Origin: Paraburkholderia phenazinium
Lineage (GTDB): Bacteria; Pseudomonadota; Gammaproteobacteria; Burkholderiales; Burkholderiaceae
Direction of reading: 5' to 3'
DNA: 64,000 bases
Assembly (NCBI RefSeq): GCF_900100735.1
Contig: NZ_FNCJ01000017.1
Coordinates: 62,001 to 126,000, forward strand
This document shows positions 16,591-25,200 of the stretch, piece by piece; position 1 is the stretch's first letter, and each line of letters starts with the position of its first letter. The position numbers and the translations under genes are program-made. The notes under the pieces are model-generated. The model saw only the letters and a program-made list of their open reading frames with translations, made no database searches and had not been told where the DNA came from.

Positions 16591-17397
16591 ATGAATGCTT
16601 TCTTGCAGAACTTTCTCGACTGGCCGTTGCTGATCTCGTCGCTGCCGTCGCTGCTGTGCACGGGCCTCGTCAACACGCTGATGCTGTCGGTGTTTTCGAC
16701 CGTGCTGGGGATCGTCGCGGGCATGGTGCTTGCCTTGATGGCGGTGTCGCATACGCGCTGGTTGATGCTGCCCGCGCAGGTGTTCGTCGACGTATTTCGC
16801 GGCCTGCCGGCAGCGCTCGTGATCCTGCTGGTCGGCCAAGGGCTCGCGCCTGTGGGACTGGCAATCTTCGGACCCAATCCCTATCCGCTGGCAATTGTCG
16901 CGCTTGGGCTGATTTCATCCGCGTATATCGCGGAGATTTTCCGCTCCGGCATTCAAAGCGTGGGACGCGGGCAACTGTCCGCCTGTCAGGCGCTCGGCAT
17001 GACGTACTGGAGCAGCATGCGTCATGTGATCGTGCCGCAAGGCGTGCGGCGCATCTTGCCGGCGCTTGCGAACCAGTTTATTTCGATCGTCAAGGATTCG
17101 AGCCTGGTCTATTTTCTCGGCCTTCTGACCTCGCAACGCGATCTGTTCACGATCGGCCAGAACACCTCGGTCAACACTGCGAACCTGTCACCGCTGGTGG
17201 CGGCAGGTGTGGTGTATTTGCTCCTGACCGTGCCGCTTACGCATGCGATCAACCACATTGACCGCTGGACCAACCGTCATGCGAATCCATCGCGCGGCGA
17301 TTCCAAAGCGGGTTGGGCGCGCCGGCAACGCCGGGCACAGGTCTCGTCCAATTCGGCCGCCTCGGTCAGGACCGGCATTGCCGATCAACATAACTAG
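16591..17397 (+). CDS. Polar amino acid ABC transporter permease (HisM/HisQ type)
   Basis: The 268-residue protein has about five membrane helices and the family loop (VFVDVFRGLPAALVILLVGQ, then SAYIAEIFRSGIQSVGRGQL and QALGMTYWSSMRHVIVPQGV) with the EAA-type cytoplasmic motif that docks the ATPase. AAGGAG precedes the ATG. Most such transporters use one or two permeases plus a cognate ATPase; here a single permease stands alone, so the ATPase must come from elsewhere. The C-terminal ~50 residues are hydrophilic and unusually basic (KAGWARRQRRAQ). Confidence 0.88.
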   Translation: MNAFLQNFLDWPLLISSLPSLLCTGLVNTLMLSVFSTVLGIVAGMVLALMAVSHTRWLMLPAQVFVDVFRGLPAALVILLVGQGLAPVGLAIFGPNPYPLAIVALGLISSAYIAEIFRSGIQSVGRGQLSACQALGMTYWSSMRHVIVPQGVRRILPALANQFISIVKDSSLVYFLGLLTSQRDLFTIGQNTSVNTANLSPLVAAGVVYLLLTVPLTHAINHIDRWTNRHANPSRGDSKAGWARRQRRAQVSSNSAASVRTGIADQHN

Positions 17398-17423
17398 TCT
17401 TCACAGGCAGGACGCCACACATA

Positions 17424-18761
17424 ATGGGACCTAAAGTAGAGACTGTCGCTGACGACACCACCTTGCCCGAGCAAGTCGATGTCGTCGTCATCGGCGGTGG
17501 CATTATCGGCGTGAGCACCGCCCTTTATCTGAGCGAGAAAGGCGCGCGGGTCGCGCTCTGCGAGAAAGGCCATATTGCGGGCGAGCAGTCGAGCCGCAAC
17601 TGGGGCTGGGTACGCGTCACGCACCGCGATATGCGCGAATTCCAGCTGAGCATCGAAAGCCTCAAGCTGTGGCGGGAGATGGACGCGGCGTTGGGTATCG
17701 ACACCGGCTTCAATCAATGCGGCATCCTTTACATGACCGCCGAAGACAGCATGATGAACAATCATCGCGTCTGGCTCGAGAAGGCGCGCAACCTGGCGGG
17801 CGACGCGTTCGACACGCGCGAGATCGACGGGCGATCCGTTGCCGAGCTGCTGCCCGGTGCGGCGAAAGCGTTCAAAGGCGGACTCTACACAGCGGGCGAC
17901 GGCCGCGCTGAGCCGCAAAAAGCGGCGCCGGCGATCGCCAATGCGTTGCGCAAACGCGGCGTCAAGATTCTGACGCCATGTGCTGCACGCGGCATCGAAA
18001 CGAGCGCGGGGCGCGTCAGCGCGGTCGTTACCGAGCACGGTACGATTCGCTGCAATAGTGCCGTCGTCGCGGGCGGAGCCTGGTCGCGGCTCTTTTGCGG
18101 CAACCTGGATGTCGACGTGCCGCAACTGCTGGTCAAGGCTTCGGTGTTGCGCACTGAGCCGCTCGACGGCGGCCCGACCGTTAGCGCGAGCAACAAGAAA
18201 TTCGCGTTTCGCAAGCGTGCCGACGGCGGCTACACGGTAGCGTTCGGCTTTCGTACCTACAGCGATCTCACGCCTGATTCATTTCGCCTGTTCTTCAAAT
18301 ACATCGAAGCGCTGAAAAGCCAGTTGGGTTCTCTGCGTGTCGGCATCGGAGCGCGCTTCTTCGATGAGTTGCGCCGTCCGCGTCACTGGGCGCTCGATCG
18401 AGCCACCGCCTTCGAACAGGTGCGCACGCTCGATCCCGAACCGATCACCCAGTACACCGACGCCGGCTTGCGCGAGTTCATCAAGGTCTTCCCACATCTG
18501 GCGCACGCGCGAATTGCGCAGCGCTGGGCAGGCTACATGGATGTGACGCCAGACGCGATTCCGGTGATCTCCGCTGTCGATACCGTACCGGGTCTCTTTA
18601 TCGGCACGGGCTTTTCGGGGCACGGATTCGGCATCGGCCCGGCGGCTGGAAAGCTGATGGCGGATCTGGTGACCAACGACACGCCGCTGGTCGATCCGCA
18701 CGCGTTTCGACTCAACCGTTTCAGCGACGGCACGAAAATCGTCATCGACGCGGGCTTCTAA
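17424..18761 (+). CDS. DAO-family FAD-dependent oxidoreductase
   Basis: The 445-residue enzyme has the FAD motif VVVIGGGIIGVSTALYL, then GEQSSRNWGWVRVTHRD, characteristic of a Burkholderiaceae DAO subgroup. GTGFSGHGFGIGPAAGKL lies near the C-terminus. It is likely to oxidise an amine or D-/N-substituted amino acid. It is the fourth gene of the operon starting at 14325 and ends 21 bases from the convergent LysR gene at 18783. It differs from the other local DAO enzymes in sequence, so the locus holds several non-identical flavoenzymes, perhaps for sequential steps or related substrates. Confidence 0.87.
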   Translation: MGPKVETVADDTTLPEQVDVVVIGGGIIGVSTALYLSEKGARVALCEKGHIAGEQSSRNWGWVRVTHRDMREFQLSIESLKLWREMDAALGIDTGFNQCGILYMTAEDSMMNNHRVWLEKARNLAGDAFDTREIDGRSVAELLPGAAKAFKGGLYTAGDGRAEPQKAAPAIANALRKRGVKILTPCAARGIETSAGRVSAVVTEHGTIRCNSAVVAGGAWSRLFCGNLDVDVPQLLVKASVLRTEPLDGGPTVSASNKKFAFRKRADGGYTVAFGFRTYSDLTPDSFRLFFKYIEALKSQLGSLRVGIGARFFDELRRPRHWALDRATAFEQVRTLDPEPITQYTDAGLREFIKVFPHLAHARIAQRWAGYMDVTPDAIPVISAVDTVPGLFIGTGFSGHGFGIGPAAGKLMADLVTNDTPLVDPHAFRLNRFSDGTKIVIDAGF

Positions 18762-18782
18762 GGCGATGCTTCCACCGAGATA

Positions 18783-19688
18783 CTAGAGCAACGCATCCTG
18801 TGGCAACTGGGCGTGTGCAAACGCCCGGACATGTGCCAGAAACTTCTTCACCAGCAACGATGGCGGCCGTTGCGACGGCAACAGCACGGAGAAGTCCGTG
18901 CCGATCGCCGGCTCGAAGCGCCGGAACACGATATCCGTGCCGCGATACTCGAGCGCCGCGACCGGATCGATAATCGCGACCCCCATCCCCGCTGCGACAA
19001 AGGAACAGATGGCCGCGGACGTCTGCGTTTCCACTATCAGCTTGCGCTCGACACCATGCGAGGCGAACAGCGCGTCGATCTGATAGCGCGATTGCAGGCC
19101 TCGCCAGTGCGACACGAACGGCTCGTTGCGTAAATCTTCAGGCACCAGAGTGGCTTTCGCAGCGAGTGGATGGGTTGCGGGCAGAGCGCAGACCATGCGG
19201 GTCGACATCAATAGTTCGCCGTGGGCACTCGGCGTACTGATCGCGAGAATCACAAAGCCGACGTCGCAGCGATGTTCGACCACCATGTCGAGCACGGCGT
19301 GCGAGGCGTGCGCGGCGAGCGAAATCTCCACGCCGGTGTGTAACGTGCTGAATTCAGCTATCGCGCGAGGCAGAAACGATAGGGCGAGCGCCGGCGCACT
19401 CGCGATTTGCAGCATGCCGCGCTGCGACGCACGAATCTCCAGCGCGGCGCGCTCGATTCGCTCCACGCCGACCAGCGAACGCTGCACCTCTTCATGCAAG
19501 GCGAACGCCTCCGGTGTTGGCTGCAAACGGCCGTGCGCGCGATCGAACAGCACAAATCCGGCGCTCTCTTCCAGATCGCTTATGAGCCGTGTCACGGCGG
19601 GCTGCGACACGTGCAGCATTTCCGCTGCGCGCGTGACGGTACGGCACACCATGACTGCATTGAACGCTTCCAACTGCCGGATCTTCAT
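18783..19688 (-). CDS. LysR-family regulator, divergent from the PotFGHI-like ABC operon
   Basis: The 301-residue LysR protein has the HTH RQLEAFNAVMVCRTVTRAAE, then LHVSQPAVTRLISDLE, and an effector domain. It resembles the regulator at 13283 and the opine regulators OccR/NocR. It is divergent from the ABC transporter at 19881 and convergent with the flavoenzyme at 17424. Control of the 19881-27697 operon, with an amino-acid-like inducer, is inferred from position. Confidence 0.88.
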   Translation of the reverse strand: MKIRQLEAFNAVMVCRTVTRAAEMLHVSQPAVTRLISDLEESAGFVLFDRAHGRLQPTPEAFALHEEVQRSLVGVERIERAALEIRASQRGMLQIASAPALALSFLPRAIAEFSTLHTGVEISLAAHASHAVLDMVVEHRCDVGFVILAISTPSAHGELLMSTRMVCALPATHPLAAKATLVPEDLRNEPFVSHWRGLQSRYQIDALFASHGVERKLIVETQTSAAICSFVAAGMGVAIIDPVAALEYRGTDIVFRRFEPAIGTDFSVLLPSQRPPSLLVKKFLAHVRAFAHAQLPQDALL

Positions 19689-19708
19689 CAGGGCTGCCGC
19701 TCGAAAAT

Positions 19709-19727
19709 GTATACATGAATGTTATAC
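19709..19727. promoter_or_regulatory. Candidate operator, GTATA-N9-TATAC
   Basis: A 5-bp inverted repeat with a 9-base centre lies 21 bases upstream of the LysR start at 19688, in the 192-base region shared with the divergent ABC operon. It is A/T-rich, unlike its surroundings. An autoregulatory LysR site is a reasonable guess. Confidence 0.4.
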
Positions 19728-19880
19728 GACACAGAAAAAATTCGATTTCCCGCTGCTTTTTTTTCTCAATAACCTGACTTGACTGCTGGCTGGGTAGCGT
19801 ATTCGCGACACGGCGGAGCGATAACTGGGTGCTTTCCCTGATTGAGTTGGTGCGCTACGGGCGCTGCTGAGGAGAAAAAG

Positions 19881-20921
19881 ATGGCTACACGTTTGAGGTG
19901 GGCGCGAGGTGCAACCGCTGCCCTGATCGCCGCTTGCTCGGTGCCCGCGCTGGCGACGCCGACGCTGTATCTCGGTTCATACGGCGGTTCCACGCAGGAT
20001 CTGTTTCAGAAAAAGATCATCCCGGCGTTCGAAGCCAATCACGACGTCAAGATTGTCTACGTGCCCGGCAATTCGACCGATACGCTCGCCAAGCTGCAGG
20101 CGCAAAAGTCCAAGGAAGAACTCGACGTCGTGCTGTTGGACGACGGCCCGATGTATCAGGCCACGCAATTCGGCTTCTGCGACAAGCTGCAAGATGCACC
20201 GGTCTACAAGGACCTTTACGACATCGCCAGAATGAATGCGAATGCGACGTCGGTGGGCGTCGTCGCAACCGGCCTCGTCTACAACACGGAAGCCTTTAAG
20301 AAGGCCGGCCTGCCCAAGCCCGACTCGTGGGAAGTGCTGACCGACAAACGCCTGCACCAGAAAATCGCGATTCCGCCGATCAATAACACCTACGGCTTGC
20401 AGACCCTGCTCACCTATGCGCGCTTGCGCAAAGGCAGCGATCACGACATCGATCCGGGTATGACGGCGCTCGTGAAGGAAGTCGGTCCGAACGTGCTGGC
20501 ATGGGAACCGTCGCCGGGCAAGATGACGGAGATGTTCCAGGACGGCGACATTACCCTTGCCGTATGGGGCAGCGGCCGCGTCGCGGCGCTGAAGGCCACC
20601 GGCTTCCCGGTTGAATTCGTCTATCCGAAAGAAGGCGCCCCCGCGATGTTCATTGCGGCATGCCCGGTCGTACACAGCGACATCGCGGCACTCTCGCAAC
20701 AGTTCGTCCAGTTCCTGCTGACCCCTCAGGTGCAAGCCTGGCTCGCCGAAGGGCAAGGCTGGGGCCCGGTCAACAAGAACACCAAGCTCACGCCTCAGGT
20801 TGCTGCGACCGTGCCCTATACGCCGGAGCAGATCGACAAGCTGGTGAAGACCGACTGGACTTACGTCAACGAGAAGCGCGTCGACTGGACCAATCGCTGG
20901 AATCGCACCGTCGAACGGTAA
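19881..20921 (+). CDS. PotD/PotF-like ABC transporter substrate-binding protein
   Basis: The 346-residue protein has a signal peptide (RWARGATAALIAACSVPALA) and the spermidine/putrescine-type SBP pattern: LYLGSYGGSTQDLFQKKIIP, VVLLDDGPMYQ, GVVATGLVYNTEAF and DGDITLAVWGSGRVAAL. GAGGAG lies five to eight bases before the ATG. It starts a seven-gene set (SBP, ATPase, two permeases, then flavoenzyme subunits). Ligands of this class include polyamines, iron chelates and opine-like compounds; the catabolic neighbours favour an organic amine. Confidence 0.88.
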   Translation: MATRLRWARGATAALIAACSVPALATPTLYLGSYGGSTQDLFQKKIIPAFEANHDVKIVYVPGNSTDTLAKLQAQKSKEELDVVLLDDGPMYQATQFGFCDKLQDAPVYKDLYDIARMNANATSVGVVATGLVYNTEAFKKAGLPKPDSWEVLTDKRLHQKIAIPPINNTYGLQTLLTYARLRKGSDHDIDPGMTALVKEVGPNVLAWEPSPGKMTEMFQDGDITLAVWGSGRVAALKATGFPVEFVYPKEGAPAMFIAACPVVHSDIAALSQQFVQFLLTPQVQAWLAEGQGWGPVNKNTKLTPQVAATVPYTPEQIDKLVKTDWTYVNEKRVDWTNRWNRTVER

Positions 20922-20932
20922 GGCATGACACC

Positions 20933-22003
20933 ATGAGCTTCCTCACTCTCGATGGCCTCGGCAAGGCCTACGGCGACTTCAATGCGGTGGACAGTATCAA
21001 TCTGTTGATCGAACGCGGCGAATTCGTCTCGTTGCTCGGCCCGTCGGGTTGCGGCAAGACCACGACGTTGCAGATGGTCGCGGGTTTTGTCGACCCCACC
21101 CGTGGTCGGATTCTGCTGAACGGCGCCGATATTACGCGTGAGCGGCCGGAAAAGCGCGGCATGGGCATCGTGTTCCAGAGCTACGCGCTGTTTCCGCATA
21201 TGACGGTCGGCAACAACGTCGGCTTTGGTCTGGACATGCGCAACGTGACGCGCGGCGAACGCGCCACGCGCATTGCCGAAGTGCTCGAGATGGTGCGGCT
21301 CACCGGCCTCGACAAGCGCTACCCGCGTGAGCTGTCCGGCGGACAGCGCCAGCGCGTCGCGATTGCCCGCGCGCTGGCGATTCAGCCGCAAGTGCTGTTG
21401 CTCGACGAACCGATGTCGAACCTCGACGCGAAGCTGCGCGAAGACATGCACGTGGAGCTGCGCGCGATCCAGAAGAAGCTCGGTATTACAACGATCCTGG
21501 TCACCCACGATCAGGTGGAAGCGATGACGATGAGCGATCGCATCGCAGTCATGCACGGCGGCCGTATCGTACAGACCGGCTCGCCGTTCGATGCGTACGA
21601 GAAGCCGGAATCGGTGTTCGCTTCGGGTTTTCTCGGCAAAACGAATGCATTGCGCGGTACGGTCGAGCAGATGAACGACCGTTGCGCGGTGGTCCGGGTC
21701 GGCGCCAACGTGATAAAGGTGCCGCATGGCGGCCGCCGCTTCGAGGGCGACGTGCAGCTTTATGTGCGGCCCGAACGCGTGGCGCTTACCGATTCGTCCA
21801 CCGCCGATGCGACGCTGCAAGGCCGCGTGACGACGTGTCTGTTCCTCGGCAACCACTGGATGCTGCAGATCGAGACGCCACTCGGCACGGTGCGCGCGAG
21901 CCTGCCGAATCTCGGCACCGTGCCGCCGCGCGAAGGCGAAACGGTGGGCGTGCACTGGTCCGACGACGCCGTGCGCATCCTCGCGGAGTCCACCCATGGC
22001 TGA
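20933..22003 (+). CDS. PotA-like ABC transporter ATPase
   Basis: The 356-residue ATPase has Walker A GPSGCGKT (36-43), Q-loop VFQSYALFPHMTV, signature LSGGQ (134-138), Walker B LLLDEP (155-160), and the H-loop VTHDQ. A TOBE-type C-terminal domain of ~100 residues (YVRPERVAL) follows. It energises the two permeases encoded next. It begins 11 bases after the binding-protein gene and overlaps the next gene by eight bases. It is the only importer ATPase in the catabolic region and could in principle also serve the ATPase-less transporter at 15689-17397, though the two classes normally do not share. Confidence 0.92.
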   Translation: MSFLTLDGLGKAYGDFNAVDSINLLIERGEFVSLLGPSGCGKTTTLQMVAGFVDPTRGRILLNGADITRERPEKRGMGIVFQSYALFPHMTVGNNVGFGLDMRNVTRGERATRIAEVLEMVRLTGLDKRYPRELSGGQRQRVAIARALAIQPQVLLLDEPMSNLDAKLREDMHVELRAIQKKLGITTILVTHDQVEAMTMSDRIAVMHGGRIVQTGSPFDAYEKPESVFASGFLGKTNALRGTVEQMNDRCAVVRVGANVIKVPHGGRRFEGDVQLYVRPERVALTDSSTADATLQGRVTTCLFLGNHWMLQIETPLGTVRASLPNLGTVPPREGETVGVHWSDDAVRILAESTHG

Positions 22004-22916
22004 TTCCTCGCCTTCCCCGCTCCCCGCGCCGGCACAGGCCGCGCCGCGCTCGCACGCCGGTCGGGCCGACGCCGCGCCATGGCTGCTCGCCGGCCCGGCA
22101 TTGTTGCTGTTCTGCGGATTGCTGCTGGTGCCGTTGCTGTTGACGACCGTGCTGTCCTTCCACGCATTCGACGGCACCCAAGGCGTGTTGCCGACTTTCA
22201 CGCTGTCGAACTACGTTGAGGTATTGAGCGACGGCTATTACCACGAGATTTTTCTGCGCACAGGCGGCATGGCGCTGGCGGTGACGCTGCTGTGCGTGGT
22301 GCTCGGCGTGCCGGAGACCATCATTCTCGCGCGGATGAAAAGCCCATGGCGTTCGATCTTCCTGATTGTGATCCTGGGGCCGCTGTTGATTTCGGTGGTG
22401 GTACGCACACTGGGCTGGGCGATCCTGCTCGGCAATAACGGCTTGCTTAACGAGGCGCTGCAGGCGCTCGGCATCACCAGCGAACCGGTCAAGCTGGTGT
22501 TCACCATGACCGGCGTGATTATCGGTCTCACACACGTGCTGGTGCCGTTCATGGTGATCGCCGTGTGGGCCACGCTGCAAAAGCTCGATCTGCAAGTCGA
22601 AAACGCCGCGCGTTCGTTGGGAGCGCAACCATTCGCGGTGTTTCGCCGGGTGGTGTTCCCGCAATTGCTGCCAGGCGTGCTGTCCGGTTCGATCATCGTG
22701 TTCGCGCTGGCGGCCTCCGCGTTCGCTACGCCCGCGCTACTGGGCGGCCGGCGCCTGAAAGTTGCCGCCACCGCAGCCTACGACGAGTTCCTCAACACGC
22801 TGAACTGGCCCCTCGGCGCGACCATCGCGGTGTTGTTGCTGATTGCGAACGTCGTCATCATTCTCGGCTGCAACCGCTGGATCGAGCGGCGCTTCCGCGC
22901 GGTTTTCGAGGGCTGA
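21996..22916 (+). CDS. PotB-like ABC transporter permease
   Basis: The 306-residue protein has a ~30-residue hydrophilic N-terminus and six membrane helices. The EAA loop LQVENAARSLGAQPFAVFRR contacts the ATPase. It overlaps the ATPase gene by eight bases and is followed after four bases by the second permease. The pair forms the heterodimeric channel of a spermidine/putrescine-type importer. Confidence 0.9.
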   Translation: MADSSPSPLPAPAQAAPRSHAGRADAAPWLLAGPALLLFCGLLLVPLLLTTVLSFHAFDGTQGVLPTFTLSNYVEVLSDGYYHEIFLRTGGMALAVTLLCVVLGVPETIILARMKSPWRSIFLIVILGPLLISVVVRTLGWAILLGNNGLLNEALQALGITSEPVKLVFTMTGVIIGLTHVLVPFMVIAVWATLQKLDLQVENAARSLGAQPFAVFRRVVFPQLLPGVLSGSIIVFALAASAFATPALLGGRRLKVAATAAYDEFLNTLNWPLGATIAVLLLIANVVIILGCNRWIERRFRAVFEG

Positions 22917-22920
22917 CGTC

Positions 22921-23715
22921 ATGCGCAAAAACAACTGGCTCGCGCTCTGTTATCACACGCTCTTCGTGCTCTTTATCGTCGCGCCGCTGCTGGTGGTGAT
23001 CGCCGTGTCGTTCACCGACAAGGGCTACATTTCGATGCCCACTACGGGTCTGTCGCTGCGCTGGTTTCGCGCGATCGCCGATGCCTCGGATATCATCGAC
23101 GCGTTCTGGCTGTCGCTGCGTCTCGGCCTCGCCTCGGCAAGCGTTGCAGTGCTGTTCGCGGTGCCGAGTGCGTTGGCATTGACGCGCTATCGTTTCCCCG
23201 GGCGTGGGGCGTTGTCGGCGTTCTTCCTGTCGCCGCTGATGATTCCGAACGTGGTGCTCGGCGTGGCGTTCCTGCGCTTCTTCACCACGGTGGGCATGTC
23301 CGGCTCGTTCTTTTTGCTGACGCTCACGCACGTGGCGGTGATCTTTCCTTACGCGCTGCGTCTCACGCTGGCGGCGGCCACCGGCCTCGATCGTGACGCG
23401 GAACGCGCGGCGCTCTCGCTCGGCGCGAAACGCTTCACCACCTTTCGCCGCGTGATTCTGCCGATGATCCTCCCCGGTGTCGCGGCCGGCTGGATGCTCG
23501 CCTTCATCCAGAGCTTCGACGAACTAACAATGACCGTGTTCGTTGCGACGCCCGGCACCACCACGCTGCCGGTGGCGATGTACAACCAGATTGCGCAAAC
23601 TATCGATCCGCTGGTCGCCTCGGTGTCGACGGTGCTGATCGTCGGCACCGGGATTCTGATGGTGGTGATGGACCGCATTGTCGGCCTCGATCGCGTGCTG
23701 ATCGGCAAAAACTGA
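22921..23715 (+). CDS. PotC-like ABC transporter permease
   Basis: The 264-residue protein has six predicted membrane helices and an EAA loop (LDRDAERAALSLGAKRFTTF, then RRVILPMILPG). LFIVAPLLVVIAVSFTDKGY at the start is typical of PotC/YdcV-type permeases. It begins four bases after the first permease gene and ends five bases before the flavoenzyme gene, consistent with one transcript. The start at 22921 was preferred over upstream in-frame codons lying within the previous gene. Confidence 0.9.
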   Translation: MRKNNWLALCYHTLFVLFIVAPLLVVIAVSFTDKGYISMPTTGLSLRWFRAIADASDIIDAFWLSLRLGLASASVAVLFAVPSALALTRYRFPGRGALSAFFLSPLMIPNVVLGVAFLRFFTTVGMSGSFFLLTLTHVAVIFPYALRLTLAAATGLDRDAERAALSLGAKRFTTFRRVILPMILPGVAAGWMLAFIQSFDELTMTVFVATPGTTTLPVAMYNQIAQTIDPLVASVSTVLIVGTGILMVVMDRIVGLDRVLIGKN

Positions 23716-23720
23716 AACAG

Positions 23721-24851
23721 ATGATGAACTCCTCCGAGGTACTGGTGATTGGCGGCGGCCTGGTCGGTACGGCCGTCGCCTATGGACTCGCCCGCGAAGG
23801 GCTGAAGGTCGGCGTACTCGACGAAGGCGACGACGCGTTCCGGGCTTCACGCGGCAATTTCGGCCTCGTGTGGGTGCAGGGCAAGGGCTATGGCATGTCG
23901 CCGTACGCGACATGGACGCGGGGCTCGGCGACGCGCTGGCCGATCTTGCGCGAAGCCCTGCTCAACGAAACCGATATCGACGTGCAACTGCAGCAACCCG
24001 GCGGCTTCCATTTCTGTTTCAGCGACACGGAGTGGCAGGAACGCGCGGCCCGTCTGCAGGCGATTCGCGACGATCTGGACGGCGACTATCCGTTCGAGAT
24101 GATCGGTCACGCCGAATTGAAACGCCGTTTGCCGGCCGTGGGTCCGCAGGTGGTCGGCGCGAGCTATTCGCCGATGGACGGTCACGTCAATCCGCTCAAG
24201 TTGCTGCGCGCGCTGCATACCGCATGCAGCAAGCGAGGCGTGCAGATGACCTCGGGTGTGCGGGCGCAGCGTATCGAGCGCGATGGCAGCGGCTTTGTCG
24301 TCGAAGCGGGCGGACAGCGTTTTCACGCGGGACGGGTGGTGCTGGCCGCGGGACTCGGCAATCGGGCGCTGGCTCAGCAGGTAGGCATTCATGCGCCGGT
24401 CGCACCGAACCGCGGGCAGGTGCTGATCGCCGAGCGGGTCGCGCATTTCCTCGATTTTCCCACCACCTATGTGCGGCAAACCGACGAAGGAACTGTGCAG
24501 ATCGGCGATTCGATGGAAGACGTCGGCTTCAACGATGGTGTGACCACCGATGTCGTGAGCCACATCGCATGGCGCGGCGTGCGCAGTTTCCCCGCGCTGG
24601 GCGAAGTGAAGCTGGTGCGCGCATGGGGAGCATTGCGCGTGCTCAGCCCCGATGGCTTTCCGATCTATCAACAGTCATCCACTTGTCCCGGTGCGTACGT
24701 CGTGACCTGCCATAGCGGCGTCACGCTCGCGGCCGCGCATGCATTGCGCGTTGCGCCGTGGATCGCGAAAGACCTCGCGCCTGCCGGCATCGAGCATTTC
24801 TCCGGCGAGCGCTTTTTGCAGACCGACAAGGTATTCACACATGGCCACTGA
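23721..24851 (+). CDS. DAO-family FAD-dependent oxidoreductase, opine-oxidase beta-subunit-like
   Basis: The 376-residue protein has the FAD motif VLVIGGGLVGTAVAYGLA, then FRASRGNFGLVWVQGKG, and a full-length DAO fold ending in YVVTCHSGVTLAAAHAL. Its frame overlaps the following 2Fe-2S gene by 11 bases, and HcnB-like and HcnC-like genes come next. It may supply the catalytic beta subunit of a heteromeric dehydrogenase like octopine/nopaline oxidase (OoxB/NoxB), since the later HcnC-like gene is gutted. That substitution is inference. An alternative ATG at 23724 is equally possible. Confidence 0.87.
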   Translation: MMNSSEVLVIGGGLVGTAVAYGLAREGLKVGVLDEGDDAFRASRGNFGLVWVQGKGYGMSPYATWTRGSATRWPILREALLNETDIDVQLQQPGGFHFCFSDTEWQERAARLQAIRDDLDGDYPFEMIGHAELKRRLPAVGPQVVGASYSPMDGHVNPLKLLRALHTACSKRGVQMTSGVRAQRIERDGSGFVVEAGGQRFHAGRVVLAAGLGNRALAQQVGIHAPVAPNRGQVLIAERVAHFLDFPTTYVRQTDEGTVQIGDSMEDVGFNDGVTTDVVSHIAWRGVRSFPALGEVKLVRAWGALRVLSPDGFPIYQQSSTCPGAYVVTCHSGVTLAAAHALRVAPWIAKDLAPAGIEHFSGERFLQTDKVFTHGH

Positions 24852-25200
24852 CAGTCTTTTCAAAGTGCTGCCCCGGGAGGCCAAAGACGGCACAACCGGC
24901 ACCGTCAACATCTCGTTCGACGGAAAGGCGCTGCGGGTACCGCAAGGGGTGAGCGTCGCCGCGGCCTTGCTGGCGGCCGGGATCGAACGTTTTCGCACGA
25001 CACCGGTGAGCGGCGCGGCACGCGCACCGTATTGCATGATGGGCGTGTGCTTCGAATGTCTGGTCGAAATCGACGGCGTGGCGAACCGGCAGAGCTGTCT
25101 CGTGCCGGTCGCCGAAGGCATGGCGGTTCGTTCGCAACTCGGCATGCGCGAATTGAACGACCTCGTTACGTCGGCAGGAGGCGCGCGCGATGAACGCTAA
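24841..25200 (+). CDS. HcnA-like (2Fe-2S) ferredoxin-type subunit
   Basis: The 119-residue protein has a plant-type [2Fe-2S] pattern with Cys65, Cys70, Cys73 and Cys86 (C-x4-C-x2-C-x12-C), as in HcnA and the small subunit of opine/proline-type dehydrogenases. It would carry electrons between the flavin subunits. It overlaps the upstream DAO gene (11 bases) and the downstream HcnB-like gene (11 bases), showing tight coupling. The start at 24841 was chosen since it opens directly before the conserved domain. Confidence 0.88.
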   Translation: MATDSLFKVLPREAKDGTTGTVNISFDGKALRVPQGVSVAAALLAAGIERFRTTPVSGAARAPYCMMGVCFECLVEIDGVANRQSCLVPVAEGMAVRSQLGMRELNDLVTSAGGARDER

